64,000 bases of DNA. Origin: JBKBIP01 sp046297495 (GTDB lineage: Bacteria; Planctomycetota; Planctomycetia; Gemmatales; Gemmataceae). Below, piece by piece: positions 45,465-52,860 of the stretch; the stretch's first letter is position 1, and every line of letters starts with the position of its first letter. The DNA is taken from NCBI GenBank assembly GCA_046297495.1, contig JBKBIP010000010.1, positions 106,982 through 170,981 on the forward strand, read 5' to 3'. The notes beneath the pieces are model-generated. The model had not been told where the DNA came from and did not search any database. It saw only the letters and a list, made by a program, of their open reading frames with translations. Made by a program: the position numbers and the translations under genes.

Positions 45465-46019
45465 AATTGGCACTTCGTATATCAGCGCTCCAAGTAGGTC
45501 GCCTTTCTTGTACCCGGGGTGACAAGCGATGCACTTGTCCATGACCACGGGAACCACGGTGGCCGCGCGCAGCACGGGTTTGCCGTCTTGCACGCCGATC
45601 TCTTCATACGTGGCCTTGCCCTCTTTAAGCATGGCAACCGCTTTTTTCTCGAAGTCGGTTTGCGGCGCGTTGTCCCGGTTGAGCGGTTCGCCGGTGGCAT
45701 CGACCAGCCGGGCCGAGTGGTAGCCTTTGTCCTTCATGGCGGCGAAGATTTTCTTGGCGAGCGTGGCCGCCGGCTTGCGTTCCTGGGCCACCACGTAAGT
45801 ATCCGTGATATGCACTACTGCTGTCTTGTACAAGTCATCCAACATGCGCACCTGGTCGCGCGTCCGCTGCAACGCGGCGGCATTGACGGCGTCCTTCTCG
45901 GCGGAATGCAAGCGTGCCTTTCTCTCTCCAGCCCCAACGAGCAATGCGAATCCCGCCAAGGCGATGCCCAGTGCCATCAGCTTGCCAGAACACGGAACCA
46001 CCCATACTCCCAGTCGCAT
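45459..46019 (-). CDS. DUF3365 (Tll0287-like) c-type haem protein
   Basis: The product has 186 residues with an N-terminal hydrophobic segment (LMALGIALAGFALLVGAG) acting as signal or anchor. A haem-attachment motif CIACH lies near residue 163 in MDKCIACHPGYKKGD. GTYE/Q-type segments (ATYEEIGVQDGKPVLRAA) match the PAS-like DUF3365 sensor fold. The family often acts as a haem- or gas-sensing domain in the periplasm, but this protein has no output domain, so its partner is unknown. GGAG precedes the ATG at 46019. Two HrcA-like half sites are not present, only a chance GAGTGCTAA upstream. Confidence 0.85.
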   Translation of the reverse strand: MRLGVWVVPCSGKLMALGIALAGFALLVGAGERKARLHSAEKDAVNAAALQRTRDQVRMLDDLYKTAVVHITDTYVVAQERKPAATLAKKIFAAMKDKGYHSARLVDATGEPLNRDNAPQTDFEKKAVAMLKEGKATYEEIGVQDGKPVLRAATVVPVVMDKCIACHPGYKKGDLLGALIYEVPIK

Positions 46020-46142
46020 CGTTCAATTCTCCGTAAAAAAGAGTGCTAAAGCAAAACTGGTACTTAATTTACCTAATATGCAGGGGATAGCAAGTGATTT
46101 TTTCATCTGGTTGCAAATCTCACGAAATTCATGGATGACTGC

Positions 46143-46148
46143 TACAAT
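46143..46148 (+). promoter_or_regulatory. -10 element TACAAT before the adenosyltransferase gene
   Basis: TACAAT lies 41 bases before the ATG at 46190. The -35 region is weak. Confidence 0.35.
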
Positions 46149-46189
46149 AGCACTGGCGTTCAGGGACAAAAATTGCTCACGAGGTCGGC

Positions 46190-46786
46190 ATGGTTTATCT
46201 ATCGCGCATCTACACCAAGACGGGCGACCAGGGGGAGACATCTTTGGGCGATGGCACGCGCGTGTCCAAGGACGCGCCGCGCGTGGCCGCTTACGGCAGC
46301 GTGGATGAGTTGAACGCCGTGCTCGGTCTGTTGCTGGCCCAACATCCCGATGTGCCGGAGGCGGATTTGTTGCGCGACGTGCAGAACGACCTGTTCGACG
46401 TGGGGGCCGACCTATGCGTGCCTCAAATCGGCGCGGCAAGCGGCTCCCGGCTGCGCGTGCGGCCCGAACAAGCGCGGCGTTTGGAGGAGGCGATGGATCG
46501 GCTCAACGCCAGCCTGGCACCGCTGACCAGCTTCGTGCTACCGGGCGGCCGGCCAGCGGCGGCCTTGTGTCATTTGGCACGGACGGTATGCCGGCGGGCC
46601 GAGCGTGATGTCGTCACCTTGTCCCGCTTGGAACCGCTGAATGATCAAGTAATCGTCTATCTCAATCGGCTGTCGGATTTGCTTTTCGTGTTGGCGCGAG
46701 TCCATAACGATCAGGGCCGGCAAGATGTGCTCTGGGTTCCGGGCCGTACCCAACAGATCGAGGAAGCAAGGCCAACGGAGGGGTAA
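46190..46786 (+). CDS. Cob(I)alamin adenosyltransferase, PduO type
   Basis: This 198-residue enzyme transfers adenosyl from ATP to cob(I)alamin. The ATP-binding YTKTGDQGETSLGDGTRV is at the N-terminus, with YGSVDELNAVLGLLLAQH following. The C-terminal LCHLARTVCRRAERDVVTL and YLNRLSDLLFVLAR segments are diagnostic of the PduO family. GAGG lies upstream of the ATG at 46190. It would provide adenosylcobalamin to NrdJ, encoded 0.8 kb upstream. It is followed after 7 bp by the phosphoesterase gene. Confidence 0.95.
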   Translation: MVYLSRIYTKTGDQGETSLGDGTRVSKDAPRVAAYGSVDELNAVLGLLLAQHPDVPEADLLRDVQNDLFDVGADLCVPQIGAASGSRLRVRPEQARRLEEAMDRLNASLAPLTSFVLPGGRPAAALCHLARTVCRRAERDVVTLSRLEPLNDQVIVYLNRLSDLLFVLARVHNDQGRQDVLWVPGRTQQIEEARPTEG

Positions 46787-46793
46787 GGTTCCC

Positions 46794-47486
46794 ATGCGTA
46801 TTTTGCTGGTCGCCGACATTCATGCCAACTGGCCGGCCCTGCAAGCCATCCAGGAACCGTTCGATGTGTGCTTGTGTCTGGGGGATTTGGTCGATTATTG
46901 CTTGGAACCGGCCCCGTGCGTGGATTGGGTACGCCAGCGGGCGCGCCACTGTGTCCGCGGCAACCACGACCACGAGACGGCCCAGGATGTGACAGTCATA
47001 GGACAAACCGGATTTCGCTATTTGACGGCCGTGACCCGCCCCCTCACCCGACAGCGGCTTTCCGCCGAGGATACGCGGTTTTTGGGGGACCTGCCCACGA
47101 CGCGCATGGTCACGTTGGAGGAAAAACGCTACCTGCTCGTCCATGCCTCGCCACGCGATCCCCTGGATGATTACCCGTCACCGCAAGTGGCGTTCTGGGA
47201 ACAGTGCCTGGAACAAGTGGCGGCCGATGTGCTGTGCGTTGGCCACACGCACTATCCGTACCTCTTAGAGGTCGGCGATAAACTGGTCGTCAATCCCGGC
47301 AGCGTCGGCCTACCGCGCGACGGCGACCCGCGCGCCGCCTATGCCATCATCGAGAATCGCCGCGTCGAGCTGAAACGAGTGGAATACCCCATCGACGACA
47401 CCGTCCGTGTCATTCAAGACAGCACCTTGTCAGAACCAGCCAAAGAGCAGCTCGCCGCCGTCCTGCGCAACGGGGGGCGGGTCTAG
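46794..47486 (+). CDS. Metallophosphoesterase family protein
   Basis: The product has 230 residues with the calcineurin-like motif set: DIHANWPAL, LGDLVDY, RGNHDHETA and VGHTHYPYL plus NPGSVGLPRDGDPRA. These should bind two metals and hydrolyse a phosphoester. The YfcE/MJ0936-like layout fits a small cytoplasmic phosphodiesterase; the substrate is not known. The start MRILLVADIH at 46794 follows GGTAAGG and lies 7 bp after the adenosyltransferase stop, so the two are probably co-transcribed. Confidence 0.93.
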   Translation: MRILLVADIHANWPALQAIQEPFDVCLCLGDLVDYCLEPAPCVDWVRQRARHCVRGNHDHETAQDVTVIGQTGFRYLTAVTRPLTRQRLSAEDTRFLGDLPTTRMVTLEEKRYLLVHASPRDPLDDYPSPQVAFWEQCLEQVAADVLCVGHTHYPYLLEVGDKLVVNPGSVGLPRDGDPRAAYAIIENRRVELKRVEYPIDDTVRVIQDSTLSEPAKEQLAAVLRNGGRV

Positions 47487-47834
47487 CTGGTGACATTGCG
47501 GCATCATGTCCGGCTGGTTCCCGGTTCGGCCCAGATGCCTTGCCTTATTTTTCAGCGAATGAGTACAATGAGAAGTATGATCGTTTGAGTGATTTTTTCC
47601 CGTACCTTGCTGGTAATCATCATCCATGTCCGCATCAACCACCTCACCGCTCGATCCACACTTGGCACGCGGCCACTTGAAGGGATTTCAGTAGGAATCG
47701 ACTTCTTGATCAGACCACCCGCGCGGCAGCCCGCGCCTTACCATGCAACCAGGCTCTATTTACGTGCTCCGTCCATCGCCGCTGGTCGTGGCACGGCGGC
47801 GGCAACGATTTGTCATCGAGGAAGGATCGCTGTT
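47487..47834. other. Intergenic region upstream of the DUF486 gene
   Basis: The 348-bp region has a good promoter-like pair at 47540-47569. A 35-codon open frame (47742-47849) overlaps the start of the DUF486 gene, but without a clear ribosome binding site I do not call it. Nothing else is recognised. Confidence 0.45.
47540..47569 (+). promoter_or_regulatory. Candidate sigma-70-type promoter TTGCCT-18-TACAAT
   Basis: The -35 element is at 47540-47545 and the -10 at 47564-47569. It would give a leader of about 260 bases before the DUF486 gene. Confidence 0.4.
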
Positions 47835-48191
47835 ATGTCTGTATTCATGAAAACGGTCCTGTTGTTGACCATCTCCAACATCTTCATGACTTTCGCTTGG
47901 TATGGTCATTTGAAGGACATGAAACACAAGCCGTGGATCATCGCGGCTCTGGTCAGCTGGGGGATAGCCCTGTTTGAATATCTGGTGCAAGTGCCGGCCA
48001 ATCGGATTGGAGCGACGGAGATGAACTTGCCTCAATTGAAAATCTTGCAAGAAGTCATTACCTTGTCGGTGTTCGTGCCGTTCGCGCTGCTATACATGAA
48101 GCAATCCATCAAGCTGGATTACCTGTGGGCGGCTTTGTGTTTGTGTGGCGCTGTTTATTTCGTGTTTCGCAATGGCAGTGGCTCGTCGTGA
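47835..48191 (+). CDS. DUF486 family membrane protein
   Basis: The product has 118 residues with four hydrophobic segments (about 5-23, 33-52, 70-88 and 95-112). The motifs NIFMTFAWYGHLKDM, EYLVQVPANRIG and LPQLKILQEVITL are typical of DUF486, a family of small multidrug-resistance-like membrane proteins with unknown function. GAAGGA precedes the ATG at 47835. It converges on the CoA-binding protein gene with a 37-bp gap. Confidence 0.88.
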   Translation: MSVFMKTVLLLTISNIFMTFAWYGHLKDMKHKPWIIAALVSWGIALFEYLVQVPANRIGATEMNLPQLKILQEVITLSVFVPFALLYMKQSIKLDYLWAALCLCGAVYFVFRNGSGSS

Positions 48192-48228
48192 CCCTCCCCC
48201 TGGCTGACGCGCGGCACAACCCCTTTAT

Positions 48229-48606
48229 TCAATCCAGATCGTAGGGGCTGATGCCGACGGCCACGATGCTGCACGCCACGATCACGTTCAGCCCCAGCTG
48301 TCGGGCGCGCTCGATCAGCTCAGCGGATTCGGCGCCCGGGTTGAACCAGACTTCGCGGACAGGTTTGCGGGCCACGTCGTCGATGAGGAGTAGGCCGATA
48401 GTGGGGGGGACGTAAAAACTGACCTTGTCCAATGCCGCTGCCGGCACATCGAGCACCGAACGATAGACGGGGTGCCCCTCGATGGTTTCTTCGCGGGGAT
48501 GAATCGGGAAGACCTGATAGCCGAGCCGGGCGTAGGCGCGCACGGCCCGGTTGCCGTACTTGGAACGGTTGGCGCTGGCGCCAAGGATAGCGATGGTAGG
48601 TGGCAT
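48229..48606 (-). CDS. CoA-binding domain protein
   Basis: The 125-residue product is a single CoA-binding (YccU-like) Rossmann domain: AILGASANRSKYGNRAVRA at the nucleotide-binding end, GYQVFPIHPREETIEGHPVY and EVWFNPGAESAELIERAR. The function of such stand-alone domains is not established. The ATG at 48606 has no ribosome binding site: only about 14 bases separate it from a 22-bp perfect hairpin upstream. The gene follows csrA on the same strand. Confidence 0.9.
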   Translation of the reverse strand: MPPTIAILGASANRSKYGNRAVRAYARLGYQVFPIHPREETIEGHPVYRSVLDVPAAALDKVSFYVPPTIGLLLIDDVARKPVREVWFNPGAESAELIERARQLGLNVIVACSIVAVGISPYDLD

Positions 48607-48620
48607 GAAAACATAAATAT

Positions 48621-48669
48621 AGGCCCTCTTCTCAATGGCAAGTCGCGCTTGCCATTGAGAAGAGGGCCT
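48621..48669. repeat. 22-bp perfect inverted repeat between csrA and the CoA-binding gene
   Basis: The arms 48621-48642 (starting AGGCCCTCTTC) and 48648-48669 are exact reverse complements with a five-base loop TCGCG. The hairpin lies 21 bases after the csrA stop. It is either a terminator for csrA, though no T-run follows, or a structured leader for the downstream gene. Confidence 0.8.
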
Positions 48670-48690
48670 GATGCAAGTGGATTGCTTGCG

Positions 48691-48909
48691 TTATACCCGA
48701 CCGGAAGAATCCACAGGTTTGGCGGAAGTAGGTGGCTCCGCGCCGCTCTTGCCATGAATGGCATCGAAGACTTCTTGGCGGTGAACCGGCACCTCTTTGG
48801 GAGCCACGATCCCCAAGCGCACCTTGTCGCCCCGGATTTCAACCACCGTGACGGTAATATCGTTGTTGATTACGATACTTTCATTTTTTTTTCTGGACAA
48901 TACTAGCAT
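48691..48909 (-). CDS. csrA: Carbon storage regulator CsrA
   Basis: This 72-residue RNA-binding dimer begins MLVLSRKKNESIVINNDITV, with RGDKVRLGIVAPKEVPVHRQEV at the binding face (Arg near position 44 included). It binds GGA motifs in mRNA leaders to control translation. The C-terminal 20 residues form a Pro/Ser tail beyond the core. GAAGGA precedes the ATG at 48909. In many bacteria csrA lies near flagellar or motility genes, but no such gene is adjacent here. Confidence 0.97.
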   Translation of the reverse strand: MLVLSRKKNESIVINNDITVTVVEIRGDKVRLGIVAPKEVPVHRQEVFDAIHGKSGAEPPTSAKPVDSSGRV

Positions 48910-49462
48910 CGCCGCCTATCCTTCTCTGAAACAAAGAAGTAAATCCTGTTGAATGAGGTTCCACGCGCTTTTGTTCAGACAACGAATTCGTGAAAAAGGC
49001 GCGCCGGTGAAGATCCCCTTCCCTTGCAGGAACCTGTGTGAGTCTCGGCAGGCGGCGTATTCAGTTCATGAAGGTTTGCTGGGGATGAGCATGAACCCAT
49101 AACGCTGCTGAGACCCTATCACAACATAAGTCTATCCGGCAAGTGAAGATTCGTCAAGGGGTGCAAGGGGGATTGCGCTCATTTTTTCCTTTTTTGGCAT
49201 GAGTCTTCTCACAACCCAACAAACCGAAACAGAGCAAACCACGCGGCGCTCCTGAAATAATCGATAGGGAGGGCCACCGTCAGCGAGTTTTAACTCCACG
49301 GTGGACGAGCGTGCCCATCGTTTTTTTCCTAAAAAAGACTTGCCAACCAACACATCCAGCGGCTACCGTAAACGGAGTTTGATCCAATTCGGCGCCGATA
49401 CGGAAATCAGCTTTTACCTATCCGGTTACTCTTCGCACCCATCGTGTGGGAAGGAGCGAACT
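48910..49462. other. Divergent intergenic region between csrA and the CBS gene
   Basis: No gene is supported in these 553 bp. A 73-codon minus-strand frame (49132-49353) lacks a ribosome binding site and family resemblance. There is a hairpin CCACCGT...ACGGTGG at 49274-49304 followed by a T-run at 49320-49326, which could end a short plus-strand RNA. A short untranslated RNA here is possible but not demonstrated. Confidence 0.45.
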
Positions 49463-49906
49463 ATGGCCAGCATCGGCGACATTCTTGACCGCAAAGGCTC
49501 GCACGTCCACACCATCGAGCCACACGCCACCACTCTGGAGGCGGCGGAACGGATGAACCAACACAAAATCGGCTGCCTGGTGGTGGTCGAAGAGGCACAT
49601 GTGCGCGGCGTTTTCACCGAGCGCGACATTCTGCAGCGCATCGTGGCGGAGCGGCGCGATTCCCAAGCCACCCTAGTGCGCGATGTCATGACCACGGAGG
49701 TAATGTGTTGTCGGCCCGACACCAGCGTGGATGAGGCCCGCTATGTGATGAAGGAACGCCGCATCCGCCATTTGCCGGTCATCGACAGCGATGACCGCTT
49801 GGTGGGACTCATTTCGATTGGCGATCTGAACGCCCATGAAGTACACAGCAAGGAAACCACCATTCACTTGCTGCACCAGTACATCTATGGCCATGTTGGG
49901 GCCTGA
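49463..49906 (+). CDS. CBS domain protein
   Basis: The product has 147 residues consisting of a tandem CBS pair: the first covers about 10-65 (TTLEAAERMNQHKIGCLVVV and GVFTERDILQRIV) and the second about 75-130 (VMTTEVMCCRPDTSVDEA and HLPVIDSDDRLVGLISIGDL). Such modules bind adenosine nucleotides and regulate other proteins. No catalytic domain is attached. AAGGAG precedes the ATG at 49463; the frame runs further upstream to 49301 but without a good start. Confidence 0.93.
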   Translation: MASIGDILDRKGSHVHTIEPHATTLEAAERMNQHKIGCLVVVEEAHVRGVFTERDILQRIVAERRDSQATLVRDVMTTEVMCCRPDTSVDEARYVMKERRIRHLPVIDSDDRLVGLISIGDLNAHEVHSKETTIHLLHQYIYGHVGA

Positions 49907-49925
49907 CGCCGACGGCAAGATGAAT

Positions 49926-49952
49926 TAGCGACGCTTCGCCGAGGCGTCGCTA
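49926..49952. terminator. Hairpin after the CBS gene
   Basis: TAGCGACGC (49926-49934) pairs perfectly with GCGTCGCTA (49944-49952). It lies between convergent genes, 20 bases past the CBS stop. No T-run follows, so the terminator role is moderately supported. Confidence 0.6.
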
Positions 49953-49973
49953 GACGCATCCGCTGCGGACCTG

Positions 49974-50570
49974 TCAGCGCGGTTTCGGCCCATCGGGGGG
50001 AAGGGGGCGAATCGGGATCGGCGCTTGAGGCAACCGCGCGGGCGGAGCGACCTGTTGAAACTCCACGCTCCCCTCGAACTTTTCCACGATGGCAACCACA
50101 CCCGGATGCGTGATGGCACCCGTGACAATAGCCCCCGGCGGCGTTTCCTGCCAGTAAATGGTCGCCTTCTGGCCGTCCGGGCTGACGGTTACTTTCTGGA
50201 CCCGCACCGTGAAGCCGCCGCTATTGTGGATGCCAGCGGTGACATAGATTAGCATATGGCGGGAAAAATCGATGTTGGGGGTCTTGGATTGAGCGATTTG
50301 CAACCGCGTCGGCAGCGGTAGGACTTTGTCCATATCCGCCTGGGAACGGATGACGCGCTCGACGCGCGCGCCGACCAGCTGGCGGTTCTGGTCGAAACCC
50401 ATCGGGCCACTGGCGCTGAACGAGTTGATGATGTTCAAGGTTTTCCCGTCCTGTTTTTCCGGTTTTCCGTCTTCTTCCCGTCCACCGGCGCCACCACCCG
50501 CCGCCATGATCAACACGCCCGCGACTCCCCACGCGGCCCATCCCCCCTGCGCTGTTCGTTGCCTCATCAT
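49974..50570 (-). CDS. Lipoprotein- or secreted PrcB-domain-like protein
   Basis: The product has 198 residues. A signal-type N-terminus (AAWGVAGVLIMAAGGGAGG) is followed by a spacer and a domain like the PrcB C-terminal fold: HMLIYVTAGIHNSGGFTVRV, KATIYWQETPPG and THPGVVAIVEKFEGSVEF. The tail is Pro-rich. PrcB was described with a spirochaete protease, but no protease gene is adjacent. The ATG at 50570 is preceded by AAGGA; a GTG three bases upstream is the alternative. Confidence 0.75.
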   Translation of the reverse strand: MMRQRTAQGGWAAWGVAGVLIMAAGGGAGGREEDGKPEKQDGKTLNIINSFSASGPMGFDQNRQLVGARVERVIRSQADMDKVLPLPTRLQIAQSKTPNIDFSRHMLIYVTAGIHNSGGFTVRVQKVTVSPDGQKATIYWQETPPGAIVTGAITHPGVVAIVEKFEGSVEFQQVAPPARLPQAPIPIRPLPPDGPKPR

Positions 50571-50677
50571 CACGTTTTCCTTTGAAAAGCGGATACGTGC
50601 GGATCACTCACCTATGAATAGCAGACGCATCCGGCGCGCTGAAAGTTTGGGAATCGGATGGGGGAGAGAAAGTACTC

Positions 50678-51751
50678 TCACCGCACCGCTATCGGTCTCA
50701 TGCAAAAGCCGGCGGTGGTGCCGCGAATCTTGTTGGTCAGGGCGATGTAACAAAATTCATAGACTTTATCGCGCGCCAGCGCTTCCAGGTCGTGAAACTC
50801 GCCGATGTGTACCCCTTGTTCGACCAGCAAATAGTGATGCACGGGAATGAAACCGGGCGGCTCGCCGGGGCCAGGGGCGTGTTCCAGACCGCTGGTGTCG
50901 GAGCCGATGAGAATGGCTCCCTGCTGTTCGACTAACCAGCGGGCAGCGGCCAAATCGATGCCGGCGCTATCGTGTTCGCCGATCTTGTCATGGTCGGCGC
51001 CGTTCTCTTTCCAGTAGCGCAAGGTGCCAGTGCGAATCAACACGGTGTCACCAGGCCGTAGCTCGGTCTTTTGCCGCGCCAGGGCGGCTTTGAGGTCCTC
51101 GATGGTGATGCGATAATGGGCCGGCAAGGCGCCATCGGGGGTTCGCATCCCGGCCACGTCGATGAGCACGCCGCGCGTGATGATGGGGGGAATGCTAACG
51201 GCATCGCACTTACGAACGCCGAAGTTGCCCCCCCAATCGGCTTCCTTGAATCCATTGTACCAGTGGTTGTCGTCGCCAGCGGTGATATGGGCCAGGCCGT
51301 CAATCTGCGTCGCTACGTTGTCGTTAATGAACAAGGCGGTGCTGTGCCAGGCCATGCGTTTCGGATTGAGGGCCGGATCGACGGCGGGTTTGAAATCTCC
51401 TTGCCGTTTGATCCCTTCAGGGCCACGAAACGTGATGATCTCAGCGGGGCTGTGGCCGGGCCATTTGAACGAGTTGCGATCGTAGGGAACGCCCAGATCA
51501 TACACCTGGCCGTTCTTCGCCAAACGCAGAGCTTGACGTACCGTGTCGGGAGTCATGGCGTTGAGCGCGCCGACCTCATCGTCGTCCCCCCAGATCCAGC
51601 CCCAGCCTGTGCCCTGCACCCAGCCCTTGATGGCCGGCGCTGCCGCGTCGGGTTCGGCTTCCGCCGCCGGCTGACGCTCCGCCCACGTCCCACCCCCCGC
51701 GATCAATCCCGCCACCACCAACCCCACGATCATACCGCTGACAAAACGCAT
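50678..51751 (-). CDS. Cyclase-family protein, secreted
   Basis: The product has 357 residues with a signal peptide (FVSGMIVGLVVAGLIAGGGT). The mature part matches the cyclase/kynurenine-formamidase-like fold: DLGVPYDRNSFKWPGHSP, NVATQIDGLAHI, GVLIDVAGM and DTVLIRTGTL. The usual HxGTHxDxxxH metal motif reads NVATQIDGLAHI here, so the first histidines are replaced while Asp and the last His remain. Activity is therefore uncertain. GGAGG precedes the ATG at 51751. A good promoter lies about 270 bases upstream, giving a long leader. Confidence 0.85.
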   Translation of the reverse strand: MRFVSGMIVGLVVAGLIAGGGTWAERQPAAEAEPDAAAPAIKGWVQGTGWGWIWGDDDEVGALNAMTPDTVRQALRLAKNGQVYDLGVPYDRNSFKWPGHSPAEIITFRGPEGIKRQGDFKPAVDPALNPKRMAWHSTALFINDNVATQIDGLAHITAGDDNHWYNGFKEADWGGNFGVRKCDAVSIPPIITRGVLIDVAGMRTPDGALPAHYRITIEDLKAALARQKTELRPGDTVLIRTGTLRYWKENGADHDKIGEHDSAGIDLAAARWLVEQQGAILIGSDTSGLEHAPGPGEPPGFIPVHHYLLVEQGVHIGEFHDLEALARDKVYEFCYIALTNKIRGTTAGFCMRPIAVR

Positions 51752-52194
51752 GGTGGATTCCTCCAAGATGGGAACAATCAGGGGCGTGTCACACAGTCCG
51801 CATTGTACGTGAGGAAGCCACGCTCCGCCAAGGAAAAAAGGACTGGAGCCGCGGTCGGCGGCGGAGCGGGATCGCGAGCGTGCGGGTTGATGTTCGGGAG
51901 CGTGAAACGATGCATCGGGCGTGGTGGACGAGTGGGTTTCACGGGGCGGCGTTAGCTGCTGGCAAAGGCGGGTGGGGTGGAATGGAACAATGAAAGGATG
52001 GGCTTTTTCTCTGATTTCTATAGTATACATAAAAACACTAAAACAATCAATAGGAAAGCCTGAGGGGAAGTGGCTTTTGTCTTGTTTCTGGGCTGCTGGC
52101 TGCCACGCCGGTACAGGACGCACACCTTTCCTCGGTCGGCGGTGGACGCCCGCCTCCCATCGGCAACCTATGCTCCGGTCCCTCTTGGTTTTCC
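51752..52194. other. Intergenic region upstream of the cyclase-family gene
   Basis: No gene is supported in these 443 bp; a longer open frame on the minus strand is a chance extension of the cyclase gene. The notable feature is an AT-rich island at 51990-52060 in GC-rich surroundings, containing a promoter-like sequence on the minus strand. The leader of about 265 bases has no recognised riboswitch. Confidence 0.5.
52022..52050 (-). promoter_or_regulatory. Promoter TTGATT-17-TATACT for the cyclase-family gene
   Basis: On the minus strand, TTGATT (52050-52045) and TATACT (52027-52022) are 17 bases apart, the best sigma-70-type promoter match in the window. Confidence 0.5.
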
Positions 52195-52641
52195 TTAACG
52201 CCGTCCATTCATCGGCCAGACGCGCAGACCAAAACCTTCGAGATCGATGTCTTCCCCCTTGAGCGGTTCGTCGAGGCCGCCGCGATCCAGGGTCAACCGC
52301 AGGAAAGCCCACAAGCAGAATGGCTCGCCGTTGTGGTCGTAGCCGTCGCAGTCGGTATCGGCTTCGATCAGCCAGCGCCAGCAGCGCCGCTCTCGGCCCG
52401 GATCGCCGTCTTCCTGCCAGCCTTTCATGACGCGCGACACCCCTTGCAGCGCCGTCCGCCACACTTGGGGATCGCTGATCACGGCAATCCGCTCGTCCTG
52501 CCCTTGCTCGACCCGCGCGCCCGGTACTTGACTCACCACCTCGAACAACCGATGTTCCAACGCCGTCGAGCGCCACGGCGACCATAGGTGAAACGTGACC
52601 TTCGGCGATTCCAGCGCCAGGCCAAAGAAGTCGATGTGCAT
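52195..52641 (-). CDS. Hypothetical protein
   Basis: The product has 148 residues, is rich in Trp (seven) and charged residues, and has no signal peptide or membrane helix. I do not recognise a family. Segments such as HLWSPWRSTALEHRLFEVV and FCLWAFLRLTLDRGG suggest a compact alpha/beta fold. GGAGGAG lies eight bases before the ATG at 52641, which supports translation. It lies upstream of the cyclase gene in the same orientation but 443 bp away. Confidence 0.7.
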   Translation of the reverse strand: MHIDFFGLALESPKVTFHLWSPWRSTALEHRLFEVVSQVPGARVEQGQDERIAVISDPQVWRTALQGVSRVMKGWQEDGDPGRERRCWRWLIEADTDCDGYDHNGEPFCLWAFLRLTLDRGGLDEPLKGEDIDLEGFGLRVWPMNGRR

Positions 52642-52860
52642 GAAAAGGTCTCCTCCACGCCGGCAAGAGCGCCGGCGCACCGTTCATGGTAGCTACTTGT
52701 TCCCCAGGGCAAAAGATGAACCCCCGCTCCCTTTTGCCATTTCGAGCAGCGACCATGATGGAATGTGCGGATTTTTCATTGCCGACGGGGGGAGCGTCCC
52801 TTACATTGCCTAACAAGAAAATGTGCCGGTGCTTCTCGTTTCAATCCAAGGAGATGTTTC

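Noticed and set aside
46045..46053. GAGTGCTAA, half of a CIRCE element
   Set aside because: The other half TTAGCACTC is missing and the neighbouring gene is not a heat-shock gene.
47742..47849. 35-codon frame overlapping the start of the DUF486 gene
   Set aside because: The peptide looks plausible but there is no ribosome binding site and it overlaps a well-supported start.
49132..49353. 73-codon minus-strand frame between csrA and the CBS gene
   Set aside because: No ribosome binding site, no family resemblance, and composition like the surrounding non-coding DNA.
51752..52816. N-terminal extension of the cyclase-family gene by 355 codons
   Set aside because: The signal peptide and a strong ribosome binding site mark the start at 51751; the upstream translation is low-complexity and overlaps another gene.
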